DNA of 16,406 bases from an uncultured Eubacterium sp. (GCA_948759685.1 CAQBGY010000042.1:1-16406), one strand, 5' to 3'. Positions 8,111 through 15,742 are shown, counted from the stretch's first letter. Notes: generated by a model from the letters alone, not told the origin. A program made the numbers and translations.

Positions 8111-8448
8111 GCAAGGCTGTAAGCCGGGTTATGTCGTGGACGATCATCTATCTAGACCAGATGTTACCATCTGGCTCAAGCAACCTACCCGAAAACTGGC
8201 GGGCAACCAATGTTTTCTGCTCGGTCTTGCTTCGGATGGGGTTTACACGGACCTTTCATGTTACCATGAAAGCGGTAGTCTCTTACACTACCATTTCACC
8301 CTTGCCATAAATGGCGGTTTCATTTCTGTTGCACTTTCCTGGGAGTCACCTCCACCGGCCGTTAGCCGGCATCCTGCCCTATGAAGCCCGGACTTTCCTC
8401 TCCTGCATCCTTTCGGTAATAGCAGCAGCGATCGTCTGCCTTACTCAC
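8104..8448 (-). ncRNA. rnpB: RNase P RNA, class A
   Basis: This is the catalytic RNA of RNase P, which trims tRNA 5' leaders. On the minus strand the 5' and 3' ends pair as helix P1 (8446-8438 with 8109-8117, nine pairs with one G-U). The conserved core GAGGAAAGTCCGGGC lies near the 5' end (about 8389-8403) and the matching ATAACCCGGCTTAC near the 3' end (about 8119-8132). The GGTGAAA/GTAAACCCC-type core segments are also present. The layout and core fit class A rather than the Bacillus class B. The ends are estimated from P1 and the promoter. Short open frames over this region on the plus strand are shadows. Confidence 0.95.
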
Positions 8449-8456
8449 AATAATCT

Positions 8457-8485
8457 AAGTTATCATATTTAGATTTTTTTTTCAA
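8457..8485 (-). promoter_or_regulatory. rnpB promoter
   Basis: The minus strand reads TTGAAA (8485-8480), a 17-base spacer, then TAACTT (8462-8457), with a TG one base before the -10 (extended -10). The first G of the RNA at 8448 falls 9 bases after the -10. I see no clear terminator between the kinase stop (8539) and this promoter, so read-through into rnpB is possible. Confidence 0.6.
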
Positions 8486-8538
8486 CAAAAAATATTCTTA
8501 TTATAATTCTTCTGGTACAAAAACTTTCATGTGATTTT

Positions 8539-10194
8539 CTACACCGGAAATACACTTCCCCCGACAAACTCACTTAAAATAGAATTATGCGGAATATTTT
8601 CTTTTGGAAGCGGCAATATATAATCTAAAAATTTCAAAAGCCTCTTTGCCTCTAAATATTCATCAGTTCCTTCCGGCACACTAAACAATGCCGGCTCCGC
8701 AAACACTTTTAAAACAGATAATTCATACACCATAACCGAATTAAAAACTGCATCTGCACTGTCCTGATATGGAAATATAAATTTTTCTTCACCGCGTCTG
8801 ACTCTTTTCCACATTTCAATCGTATGCTCTGCAGTCGTTCCCCTAGTGCGGATATCTCTTACAATCCTTCTCAGCAATCTCAAATCCGATGTAGATATTC
8901 TGTTATGTTCATCAACATTTAATGGAGTTAAAGCACTGACATATATACGATATTTTCTATCTTCCGGAAGACTGTAAGACAACTCATCATTAAGACAATG
9001 GATTCCTTCAATAACAAGAATATCATCCTCTTCCAATTTTACATAATTGCCATTAAACGTTCTCTTCCCTAAAACAAAATCAAAATCAGGTAGTTCTACT
9101 TGCTTTCCTTCTAACAGCTCTGTCATCTGCCTGTTAAACAAGTCTACATCCACAGCTTCTAAAACTTCATAGTCCAATTTTCCTTCTTCATCAATTGGTG
9201 TATCTTCCCTGTTCACGAAATAATTATCTGTTGAAATGGGGTGTGGTTTCATCCCTTGAGCCATTAACTGTATCGATAATCTATGGGCAAATGATGTTTT
9301 TCCTGATGACGACGGTCCTGCAATCATGACAACTTTCACACCCTCTTTTGATGCAATATCACTGGCAATATCTGCTATCTTCTTCTCTTGAAGTGCCTCC
9401 TGAACCATCATAATATCATTGATTGTTCCATCCGTAATTTTATCATTTACCTGACCAATTGTTGCCACACCTAATCTTTCAGCCCATCTGGCAGATTCTT
9501 TCAATGTATTAGACACCTTATTCTGTGGTATAAACTCCGGTACAACTTTTGGAGATTTCTTTACTGGCATTTGAAGTACAAACCCTTCGTCATATGGTAT
9601 TAATTCATAATATTTCAATATTCCTGTAGAATATGCCATATATCCATAAAAATAGTCTTCAAAACCTTTCATTTTATAAATCTTAACAGAGGATGCTCTA
9701 CGATATTTTAACAGATTCACTTTGTCCATCATACCGAATCTTTTAAATTTTGCCATAGCTTTTCCTGTGGAAAAAGTTTCCTTTGTAATTAAAATATCCT
9801 GTTTTACCAGTTCATCCATTTCTGCCTTTAATCTGCGCAGCAATGTATTATCTATTTTTGTTCCACCACAAACTTTAAAATAATATCCTTTGCTCACAGA
9901 GTATTGGATGCTTAACTTATCAAAACTTTTCCTGTCTGCTATTTTATAGAATGCTTTCAGCATCATAAATACAACACTTCTGCGATAGCATTCACTGCCC
10001 ACATGATTCGCTGTAGTAAGAAATCTTATCTTGCTGTTTTCTGTTAGCACATTTGATAGTTCGCACAATTTATCATTGCACACAGCCAGTATAATATCAT
10101 TTTCATAGTACTTTTTAAAATCCTTAGCTATTTCATAGATTGTTGTTCCATCTTCATATTCATATACTACATTGGAAATTTCCACATTAATCAT
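8539..10194 (-). CDS. Uridine-kinase-family nucleoside kinase with N-terminal TGS and tRNA-synthetase-like domains
   Basis: The 551-residue protein has an N-terminal TGS/ubiquitin-like part (about 1-60), a middle region resembling the second additional domain of threonyl-tRNA synthetase (about 65-200), and a C-terminal P-loop kinase of the uridine kinase/phosphoribulokinase family. Walker A GPSSSGKT is at 293-300, followed by the substrate-side STDNYFVNRE and the Walker B-like DDILVIEGIH. Such fusions are common in Clostridia and are annotated as nucleoside kinase; the natural substrate is not certain, with uridine/cytidine phosphorylation the obvious guess. The start overlaps the end of trmK by 8 bases, so the two are translationally linked and probably in the dgt-dnaG transcript. 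Confidence 0.9.
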   Translation of the reverse strand: MINVEISNVVYEYEDGTTIYEIAKDFKKYYENDIILAVCNDKLCELSNVLTENSKIRFLTTANHVGSECYRRSVVFMMLKAFYKIADRKSFDKLSIQYSVSKGYYFKVCGGTKIDNTLLRRLKAEMDELVKQDILITKETFSTGKAMAKFKRFGMMDKVNLLKYRRASSVKIYKMKGFEDYFYGYMAYSTGILKYYELIPYDEGFVLQMPVKKSPKVVPEFIPQNKVSNTLKESARWAERLGVATIGQVNDKITDGTINDIMMVQEALQEKKIADIASDIASKEGVKVVMIAGPSSSGKTSFAHRLSIQLMAQGMKPHPISTDNYFVNREDTPIDEEGKLDYEVLEAVDVDLFNRQMTELLEGKQVELPDFDFVLGKRTFNGNYVKLEEDDILVIEGIHCLNDELSYSLPEDRKYRIYVSALTPLNVDEHNRISTSDLRLLRRIVRDIRTRGTTAEHTIEMWKRVRRGEEKFIFPYQDSADAVFNSVMVYELSVLKVFAEPALFSVPEGTDEYLEAKRLLKFLDYILPLPKENIPHNSILSEFVGGSVFPV

Positions 10195-10861
10195 AGTATG
10201 CCCTGCCTTTCTGGTTCATCTTTAAAACTTCCTTTATCTGAAAATCATTTACGTTTCCACTCTCTTTCATTGTATTCAATATTTTTGAAAACTTCTCGTT
10301 TTCTTTCTTTAAATACTGCTTTAATACCTGATTTTTTGTTTCTAACAGATATTTTCCATATAAAAGTTCAACATCCGTATATTCTGTATTCTGCCCTTTC
10401 ACAGCCTTTATAATCGTATAATATTTACCACCATCCATAACCATATCTTCTTTAATAATTTCCCAGCAATTCTGACTCAAAAACTTTCGAACCAAATCGA
10501 TTCTTTTGTGTGGAGATAAAACCAGTTCTTTTATCCCTTTTATTCTACTTCCTCTCGATAATATATCTACAATCAAATCCCCGCCCATTCCTGCAATAAT
10601 AACGGACTCAGCCATGTTATCCTTCATCTGTTCCATGCCATCGGACAATACAGTGGTAATCTTATCACTCAATCCTTCTAATCTTATATTTTTAGCAGCC
10701 ATTTTTAACGGACCTTCATTGATATCTAAAGCATAAGCTTTCTTACTGATATTATTTTTTATTAGATAAATAGGCACATACCCATGGTCTGTGCCTATAT
10801 CTGCTGCGATATTCCCTTCGGTAACCATATCTGCTACGGCTTTTAGTCTCTTTGATAACAT
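10187..10861 (-). CDS. trmK: tRNA (adenine(22)-N1)-methyltransferase
   Basis: The 224-residue SAM-dependent enzyme makes m1A22 in the D-loop of some tRNAs. The SAM-binding motif is ADIGTDHGYVPIYL (about residues 20-33), with the acidic ALDIN end of strand 2 and the family motif AGMGGD. The C-terminal third is charged and helical, a likely coiled coil, as usual for TrmK. It starts 8 bases after dnaG stops and overlaps the kinase gene. In related genomes rpoD usually lies between dnaG and trmK, but not here. Confidence 0.93.
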   Translation of the reverse strand: MLSKRLKAVADMVTEGNIAADIGTDHGYVPIYLIKNNISKKAYALDINEGPLKMAAKNIRLEGLSDKITTVLSDGMEQMKDNMAESVIIAGMGGDLIVDILSRGSRIKGIKELVLSPHKRIDLVRKFLSQNCWEIIKEDMVMDGGKYYTIIKAVKGQNTEYTDVELLYGKYLLETKNQVLKQYLKKENEKFSKILNTMKESGNVNDFQIKEVLKMNQKGRAYYD

Positions 10862-10869
10862 AAACTTTT

Positions 10870-12630
10870 CTATCCTAACGTAATGTGTATTTTCTGTAAT
10901 TTATTCTGCTCTTTAATAATCTGTTGTAGCTCAGCAATATCTGTTGCCGTAGCTGCTCTATAATCAAGACTTTCTTTTTTTATTTTCAGGACTGCATCAT
11001 TTACAGCCTTTTCCTGTTCTTCGATACTAAGATTTGCCCTGATTGGCGACACAAAAAGTTCCGTCACCTTTCTATGCTCTTCCTCATCTTCAAAATAATT
11101 CATAATCTGTGCCGGATTTGCCTGTCCACCTTCCATCTGTTCCCAGAACAAAGTGGCAACCCGGTTATAAAATGGGTCTATAAAATCTTCCGGTGAAATC
11201 ACTTCTGCCACCTTTTTAAACCATTTATCTTTATCGGATAAATATGTCAGGAGAATTCTCTGTGCACTGACAGATGCCTCTTCCTTCTTTGCCTTTTTTG
11301 AGATACGAGGCTCCTCGTTAATTTTATCTTCCTTTCCTACATAAGTAAGTCCGGTTTTCCTTACCAGTTTTGCCAGTCCGTCTTTTGGAATATTAAAAGT
11401 TCTGCACACTGATTCCAGATAATTATCACGTTCAATCTCATCTTTAAAATCCAGTAACATTTCGGCTACTTTCTTATGAAATGCTGTTTTCTCCTGCGGA
11501 TCATTTAAATTATATTTTTTCTGCTCTACATCCACCTGAAAGATAAAATAATTCGTGGCATTTTTAATTCTGTCTTCATATGCTTCCCTGCCCATAGCTT
11601 TAATAAACTCATCCGGGTCTTTATACGGTCTCATATTCAATATTTTAATCGCAAGACCTGCATCTCTTAAATATGGAATCGCTCTAAGTGCAGCCTTGAT
11701 ACCTGCCTCATCACTGTCAAATGTAAGTACTACTTCCTTAACATATCTTTTAATCAAAGCCGCATGTCTGGAAGTAAATGCTGTACCAAGAGCCGCAACT
11801 GCATTATTGAAACCTGCCTGATGAAGACTGATAACATCCATATACCCCTCACAAATCAGCAGATAATCCTTTCTGGAGGCTCTTGCAGCATTTAACCCAT
11901 AAAGATTACGGCTTTTATCAAAAACTCTCGTTTCCGGCGAATTTAAATACTTAGGCTTCGCATCTCCCATCACACGGCCGCCAAAAGCAATCACACGGTT
12001 ATTTGCATCCATAATCGGAAACATAACACGATTCCAGAATTTATCTGTAACACCACGTTTCTCATCAAAAGTAAACAAACCTGTTTCCTTTAATTCATTA
12101 TCATTATACCCTTTCTTTTTCAGATATTGATAAAGATTATTACTATACTTGTCTGAGTACCCCAGTCCGAATTTCACAATCGTTTCATCGGACAATTGAC
12201 GGCCCGCAAGATAATTATATGCTGTCTTCCCCCTATCTGACCGCAAAAGATAATGAAAATACTTTGCTGCCTCAGTATTAATTTCTATAATTTTCGTTTT
12301 TAAATCCTTCTCCTGTCTGGCTTCCTTTGAATACTCCATCTTAGGCAGCTGAATTCCTGCTTTGTCTGCCAAAACTTCCATTGCCTCTACAAAAGTATAG
12401 TTTTCATACTTCATTAAGAATGATATGACATTACCACCTTCGCCACAGCCAAAACAATAATACATCTGCTTATGAGGAGACACCGAAAAAGATGGTGATT
12501 TTTCATTATGAAACGGGCATAATCCAAAATAGGAACTTCCCTTTTTCTGTAACTTCACATAATCACCAATTACATCAACGATGTCATTTTCAGTTCTTAC
12601 CTGTTCGATAATATCTTCTGAATAAAACAT
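10870..12630 (-). CDS. dnaG: DNA primase
   Basis: DnaG makes the RNA primers for DNA replication. The 586-residue length is normal. The N-terminal CHC2 zinc site has C38, H41, C59 and C62, the spacing of active primases. The catalytic TOPRIM core has E261 in CEGYMD and D305/D307 in TFDSDEAG. The C-terminal part (from about 440) would be the helicase-binding domain and is less conserved. GGAGG lies 5 bases before the ATG. The gene is 67 bases downstream of dgt with no terminator between, so they are probably cotranscribed. Confidence 0.98.
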   Translation of the reverse strand: MFYSEDIIEQVRTENDIVDVIGDYVKLQKKGSSYFGLCPFHNEKSPSFSVSPHKQMYYCFGCGEGGNVISFLMKYENYTFVEAMEVLADKAGIQLPKMEYSKEARQEKDLKTKIIEINTEAAKYFHYLLRSDRGKTAYNYLAGRQLSDETIVKFGLGYSDKYSNNLYQYLKKKGYNDNELKETGLFTFDEKRGVTDKFWNRVMFPIMDANNRVIAFGGRVMGDAKPKYLNSPETRVFDKSRNLYGLNAARASRKDYLLICEGYMDVISLHQAGFNNAVAALGTAFTSRHAALIKRYVKEVVLTFDSDEAGIKAALRAIPYLRDAGLAIKILNMRPYKDPDEFIKAMGREAYEDRIKNATNYFIFQVDVEQKKYNLNDPQEKTAFHKKVAEMLLDFKDEIERDNYLESVCRTFNIPKDGLAKLVRKTGLTYVGKEDKINEEPRISKKAKKEEASVSAQRILLTYLSDKDKWFKKVAEVISPEDFIDPFYNRVATLFWEQMEGGQANPAQIMNYFEDEEEHRKVTELFVSPIRANLSIEEQEKAVNDAVLKIKKESLDYRAATATDIAELQQIIKEQNKLQKIHITLG

Positions 12631-12697
12631 TTTTCCTCCAATAAATATTCTTGCTTATGTATTTTTATAATAGCTATGGTACTGTTTTATATATAAA

Positions 12698-13705
12698 CTA
12701 CATTTTCCATGATTTTGGAATAAACAGTTTCTGAAACACAGACACAGAATACTGATCACTCATTCCTGCAATGTAATCACAAACTACCTGTTCTTCTTTC
12801 TCCCCACACTCATCAATTAAATACTTAAATTCGTCCGGAAGCTGGTCTGTATGTTTTAAGTAATACCCAAACAGTTGTTTCAACATTTCATCTGCTTTCG
12901 TCTCTTCTTTTTTTGCTACCGGATTCGTATATACACTTTCAAACATATAACTTCGAAGTCCCATCATCGCTTTTTCGATTTCATCAGACATGCAAATATC
13001 CGGCTGTCCTACGCTATTTTTAACAATGTCATGAACCAGTGTATCGAGCCGGCTCTTCGTACTGTTGCCCAATACATCTGTGTACATCTTCGGAATATCT
13101 TGCTCACTAATTATTTTTCCCCGGATAGCATCATCAATATCATGATTAATATAAGCAATCTTATCGGAAAGCCTTACAATCTTTCCTTCCAATGTAGATG
13201 GATTTCCTGTGGTTCTGTGATTAACAATTCCATCTCTTACTTCTTTTGTAAGATTCAATCCTCTTCCATAATTTTCTAACAATTCCACCACCCGGATACT
13301 CTGCTCATAATGTTTAAATCCAAAACTACATACCCTGTTTAAGGTTCTCTCTCCAGCATGCCCAAAAGGTGTATGACCCAAATCATGGCCCAATGCAACA
13401 GCCTCTGTCAAATCCTCATTCAAATCCAAAGACTTTGCTATCGTTCTCGCAATCTGTGCTACTTCCAAGGTATGGGTCAATCTGGTCCGGTAATGATCTC
13501 CCATTGGTGCCAGAAATACCTGTGTCTTATGTTTCAAACGCCTAAACGCCTTACAGTGAATAATCCTGTCCCTGTCCCTCTGATAGACAGTTCGGATATC
13601 ACATTGCTCCTCTTCTCTGTCTCTGCCTTTACTTTCACAACTCTTTGCTGCATAAGGACTTAAAATCTTTGATTCCAGTTCTTCATTTTTCTGCCTGATA
13701 TTCAT
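12698..13705 (-). CDS. dgt: dGTPase-like deoxyguanosinetriphosphate triphosphohydrolase (HD domain)
   Basis: The enzyme hydrolyses dNTPs, classically dGTP, to nucleoside and triphosphate. The HD-domain metal ligands are visible: H78 in RTRLTHTLEV and H107-D108 in GHDLGHTPFGH, and a likely later Asp in KIAYINHDIDDA. The N-terminal RDRDRIIHCKAFRRLKHKTQVF is the family signature. A reading from 13735 adds ten residues, but GGAGGG lies 6 bases before the ATG at 13705 and nothing like it precedes the earlier ATG, so I use the 335-residue form starting MNIRQKNEEL. dgt directly upstream of dnaG is a common arrangement in Clostridia. Confidence 0.95.
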   Translation of the reverse strand: MNIRQKNEELESKILSPYAAKSCESKGRDREEEQCDIRTVYQRDRDRIIHCKAFRRLKHKTQVFLAPMGDHYRTRLTHTLEVAQIARTIAKSLDLNEDLTEAVALGHDLGHTPFGHAGERTLNRVCSFGFKHYEQSIRVVELLENYGRGLNLTKEVRDGIVNHRTTGNPSTLEGKIVRLSDKIAYINHDIDDAIRGKIISEQDIPKMYTDVLGNSTKSRLDTLVHDIVKNSVGQPDICMSDEIEKAMMGLRSYMFESVYTNPVAKKEETKADEMLKQLFGYYLKHTDQLPDEFKYLIDECGEKEEQVVCDYIAGMSDQYSVSVFQKLFIPKSWKM

Positions 13706-13745
13706 ATCTGCCCTCCGAAAAATGCACATTGTCATAGTTATCGTA

Positions 13746-13774
13746 ATTATACTACAATTTCATAACAAAATGAA
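13746..13774 (-). promoter_or_regulatory. Weak candidate promoter for the dgt-dnaG-trmK-kinase block
   Basis: The minus strand has a perfect TATAAT (13751-13746), and TTCATT (13774-13769) at 17-base spacing as a poor -35. It is the only good -10 in the gap before dgt. Confidence 0.4.
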
Positions 13775-13808
13775 GAACAAAAGTTCACTTTACTTTGGCT
13801 TTTTATAT

Positions 13809-13842
13809 AAAGAAAAAGCCCTGTGGATTTCCACAAGGCTTT
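13809..13842 (-). terminator. Intrinsic terminator after tRNA-Leu(CAG)
   Basis: Arms 13815-13826 and 13831-13842 form a 12-bp stem with one U-G pair around a 4-base loop. On the minus strand the stem runs into TTTTT-C-TTT. It starts 2 bases after the tRNA 3' end. Confidence 0.85.
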
Positions 13843-13843
13843 A

Positions 13844-13928
13844 TGCAGTTGAAGGGACTTGAACCCTCACCCAAGTAATATGGACATGAACCTGAATCAT
13901 GCGCGTATGCCAATTCCGCCACAACTGC
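13844..13928 (-). tRNA. tRNA-Leu, anticodon CAG
   Basis: Acceptor GCAGTTG (5' end at 13928) pairs with CAACTGC, followed by discriminator A. The D arm begins TGGCGGAATTGGCA. The anticodon stem CATGA/TCATG encloses loop TTCAGGT, giving anticodon CAG at 13894-13892. A long class II variable arm and a T loop GGGTTCAAGTCCC follow. CCA is not encoded. The 59 bases separating it from the upstream tRNA hold that tRNA's terminator. I see only a TATATT-like -10 here and no clear -35, so expression may depend partly on read-through. Confidence 0.95.
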
Positions 13929-13947
13929 TTGAAATATATGCTTTTAT

Positions 13948-13973
13948 GAAAAATGGAAGTCCGTTGACTTCCA
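13948..13973 (-). terminator. Intrinsic terminator between the two leucine tRNAs
   Basis: The perfect 8-bp stem tggaagtc/gacttcca (13954-13961, 13966-13973) has a cgtt loop. Five Ts follow on the minus strand (13953-13949). It would end the tRNA-Leu(AAG) transcript before tRNA-Leu(CAG). Confidence 0.8.
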
Positions 13974-13987
13974 TCTCAAATAGCAAA

Positions 13988-14072
13988 TGCGGAAGATGGG
14001 ACTTGAACCCACACGAGCGCAATGCCCACAAGATCCTTAGTCTTGCTCGTCTGCCAGTTCCGACACTTCCGC
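13988..14072 (-). tRNA. tRNA-Leu, anticodon AAG (A34)
   Basis: Acceptor GCGGAAG (5' end at 14072) pairs with CTTCCGC, followed by discriminator A. The D arm is TGTCGGAACTGGCAGACGA. The anticodon stem CAAGA/TCTTG encloses loop CTAAGGA, giving anticodon AAG with A34 at 14038. A class II variable arm and GTGGG-TTCAAGT-CCCAT T arm follow. CCA is not encoded. A34 would normally need deamination to inosine to read CUU and CUC codons well; this is uncommon in bacteria outside tRNA-Arg(ACG). Confidence 0.93.
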
Positions 14073-14093
14073 ATGCGATTTGACGCAAGAAAA

Positions 14094-14122
14094 ATATTAC
14101 CATAACTGACAGACAGTGTCAA
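14094..14122 (-). promoter_or_regulatory. Promoter of tRNA-Leu(AAG)
   Basis: The minus strand reads TTGACA (14122-14117), a 17-base spacer, then TAATAT (14099-14094): a near-consensus sigma-A promoter about 22 bases before the mature tRNA 5' end. Confidence 0.85.
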
Positions 14123-14223
14123 TAGTTTATTTATTAATTCTTATGTTATTTCTACTAAACAACAGATACTATTCACATAAATCTCACTTTGTTCGATTTA
14201 TTGCTCATGTCGTCTGTCGCCAG

Positions 14224-14247
14224 ATGAATGTGCATAAGCACATTCAT
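14224..14247. repeat. Perfect hairpin downstream of the rplT terminator
   Basis: atgaatgtgc (14224-14233) and gcacattcat (14238-14247) form ten perfect pairs around ataa. There is no T-run, so it is not a terminator by itself. It abuts the terminator hairpin at 14249. Confidence 0.6.
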
Positions 14248-14248
14248 T

Positions 14249-14310
14249 ACATAAAAAAAGGGTCGAAATGTTTTTCCATGAATGGAAACATCTCGTCCCT
14301 TTTTTTATGT
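14249..14310 (-). terminator. Terminator of the infC-rpmI-rplT operon
   Basis: Arms 14249-14262 and 14297-14310 form 14 perfect pairs (acataaaaaaaggg/ccctttttttatgt), and the stem continues with few mismatches through ATGTTT/AAACAT to a CCAT/ATGG tip. Seven Ts lie on the 3' side of the arm on either strand, so it could work in both directions. It is 33 bases past the rplT stop. Confidence 0.8.
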
Positions 14311-14312
14311 AT

Positions 14313-14330
14313 CGAATGCTTACGCATTCG
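14313..14330. repeat. Perfect hairpin between rplT and its terminator
   Basis: cgaatgc (14313-14319) and gcattcg (14324-14330) pair perfectly around ttac. It lies 12 bases after the rplT stop and may protect the mRNA 3' end. Confidence 0.5.
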
Positions 14331-14342
14331 CCTGGCTCGTTA

Positions 14343-14699
14343 CTACGCCAATTTTTCCTTTGCAACGTCAACTAATTTTGCAAATCCTTCTGCATCATTC
14401 ACTGCCATTTCAGCTAACATTTTTCTGTTCATTTCAACACCAGCTAATTTTAATCCATACATAAATTTGCTGTATGAAAGACCATTAATTCTTGCAGCAG
14501 CATTGATACGAGCAATCCATAACTGTCTGAACTGTCTCTTTCTCTGTTTTCTTCCTGCATATGAACTTGTTAAAGCTCTCATAACTGACTGTTTTGCTAC
14601 TCTATACTGTTTTGATCTAGCACCTCTATAACCTTTAGCCAGTTTTAATACTCTATTATGTTTCTTTCTAGCGTTCATTCCGCCTTTTACTCTTGCCAT
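14343..14699 (-). CDS. rplT: 50S ribosomal protein L20
   Basis: L20 binds 23S rRNA early in 50S assembly. The 118-residue length and the basic N-terminus [26 protein letters not shown] are typical, as is the tail AFAKLV-like [21 protein letters not shown] lies about 8 bases before the ATG. It is last in the infC-rpmI-rplT order but separated from rpmI by an unusually long 164-base gap. In Bacillus, L20 represses its own operon through the leader; the leader here suggests the same. Confidence 0.98.
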   Translation of the reverse strand: MARVKGGMNARKKHNRVLKLAKGYRGARSKQYRVAKQSVMRALTSSYAGRKQRKRQFRQLWIARINAAARINGLSYSKFMYGLKLAGVEMNRKMLAEMAVNDAEGFAKLVDVAKEKLA

Positions 14700-14863
14700 T
14701 TCTATATCCTCCTAACTATTCTAATATATAATTGTTCATCGTCCTAGTTCAAAAATCAAAGATTTTTTCACTGTAGCGTTCTCGCCAAATATTTTTCAAG
14801 GGACATATTTCCGAATACAAATATTCGTCATATATTTTTTCAAAATCATTTGACTCTGAACAA
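14700..14863 (-). other. Structured 164-base spacer between rpmI and rplT
   Basis: On the minus strand AATTGTTCA near the rpmI end pairs with TGAACAATT (about 14730) near the rplT end, enclosing about 120 bases. Inside are the hairpin CGAATA-TTTG-TATTCG (about 14812-14827) and AAAAATC-TTT-GATTTTT (about 14752-14768). No open frame of note is present. The closing arms with smaller inner hairpins resemble a small palindromic repeat element or an RNA regulatory structure just before the rplT ribosome-binding site. Confidence 0.5.
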
Positions 14864-15061
14864 TTACAAATATGGTAAAATCTTCTTCATATTCTTAACA
14901 TTTGTAGCATCAGTTGTTGTTGCTTTTCTAAGATTTCTCTTTCTCTTAGCTGTTTTCTTTGTTAAGATATGTGATTTGTAAGCTTTATTTCTTTTAAGTT
15001 TTCCTGTTCCTGTCTTTTTAAAACGTTTTGCGGCTGCTCTGTTTGTCTTAATTTTTGGCAT
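14864..15061 (-). CDS. rpmI: 50S ribosomal protein L35
   Basis: This 65-residue, very basic protein has the family start [20 protein letters not shown] and the tail [15 protein letters not shown] lies about 8 bases before the ATG. It lies between infC and rplT as in most bacteria, 32 bases after infC. Confidence 0.98.
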   Translation of the reverse strand: MPKIKTNRAAAKRFKKTGTGKLKRNKAYKSHILTKKTAKRKRNLRKATTTDATNVKNMKKILPYL

Positions 15062-15093
15062 GTTTTTTTCCTCCTTAAATATGTTCTAAAAAC

Positions 15094-15600
15094 TTAACGT
15101 TTTTTCTCTAAAAACATTGTCATGTTTCTGCCTTCAAGTTTTGCTGCTTTGCTAACCTGAGCAATATCCTCAAGCATTTCTGCAAAGTCATCCAAAACAT
15201 GTGCACTACTACCGATATGAGCCATTTCTCTTCCTCTGAATCGAAGAGTGACCTTAACCTTATCACCTTTTGTGATAAATTTTCTAGCATTGTTGGCCTT
15301 TGTTTTTAAATCGTTTAATTCCACGTTTGGTGAAAGTCTGATTTCTTTCGTCTCAACAATATGCTGTTTCTTTTTCGCCTCTTTCTCTCTCTTCTGCTGT
15401 TCGTATCTGAACTTACCATAGTCCATGATTTTACAAACAGGAGGCTGTGCCTTTGGAGCAATTTTTATCAAATCAAGTTCTGCTTCGTCCGCTAATTTCT
15501 GTGCGTCTCTTGCAGACATTACTCCTAACTGCTCTCCATTCGTTCCAATTAAACGAACTTCCTTATCTCTGATTTGTCCGTTGATCATTAACTCGCTAAT
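15094..15600 (-). CDS. infC: Translation initiation factor IF-3, probably starting at ATT
   Basis: IF-3 binds the 30S subunit, blocks premature joining of 50S and checks the start codon and initiator tRNA. The N-terminal domain (INGQIRDKEVRLIG to about residue 75), a lysine-rich linker (YEQQKREKEAKKKQH) and the C-terminal domain are all present. An ATG at 15588 exists, but the only ribosome-binding site, GGAGGT (15614-15609), is 20 bases from it. The same site is 8 bases from ATT at 15600, in frame, giving the extra residues I-S-E-L and 168 residues in all. Rare ATT starts on infC are known from E. coli and other bacteria, where they let IF-3 limit its own synthesis. It is first in the operon, behind a long attenuator leader. 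Confidence 0.95.
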   Translation of the reverse strand: MSELMINGQIRDKEVRLIGTNGEQLGVMSARDAQKLADEAELDLIKIAPKAQPPVCKIMDYGKFRYEQQKREKEAKKKQHIVETKEIRLSPNVELNDLKTKANNARKFITKGDKVKVTLRFRGREMAHIGSSAHVLDDFAEMLEDIAQVSKAAKLEGRNMTMFLEKKR

Positions 15601-15626
15601 AGTATTGCACCTCCATTAAATCTGTT

Positions 15627-15655
15627 CCAACTTTTATTTTGATCTTTATATGCTG
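15627..15655 (-). repeat. Leader direct repeat, copy 2 (proximal to infC)
   Basis: This matches 26 of 29 bases with 15743-15771; on the minus strand both copies read CAGCATATAAA then an A-rich tract ending in TTGG. The GTTCTC just before it (15660-15655) complements GAGAAC just before copy 1. Confidence 0.8.
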
Positions 15656-15742
15656 AGAACATCTCGACTCCGCTTTGCTTCGTCTCGATTGAGTTAATCG
15701 CTCAATATATAAAACTCAAAATAAAAATTTGTGTGCAAGCAC

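Noticed and set aside
8103..8384. Plus-strand open frames of 93 and 67 codons
   Set aside because: They lie over the RNase P RNA gene, whose conserved core and P1 helix are clear on the minus strand, and they have no ribosome-binding site.
12875..13279. 134-codon plus-strand open frame opposite dgt
   Set aside because: It is the shadow of a well-supported dgt gene and has no family features or ribosome-binding site.
13706..13735. Upstream ATG adding ten residues to Dgt
   Set aside because: There is no ribosome-binding site before it, while GGAGGG lies 6 bases before the ATG at 13705.
13869..14103. Short open frames over the leucine tRNAs
   Set aside because: Both tRNA genes fold fully, and the frames have no start signals.
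14116..14631. 171-codon plus-strand open frame
   Set aside because: It runs through the rplT terminator hairpins and antisense to rplT, so it is a chance frame.
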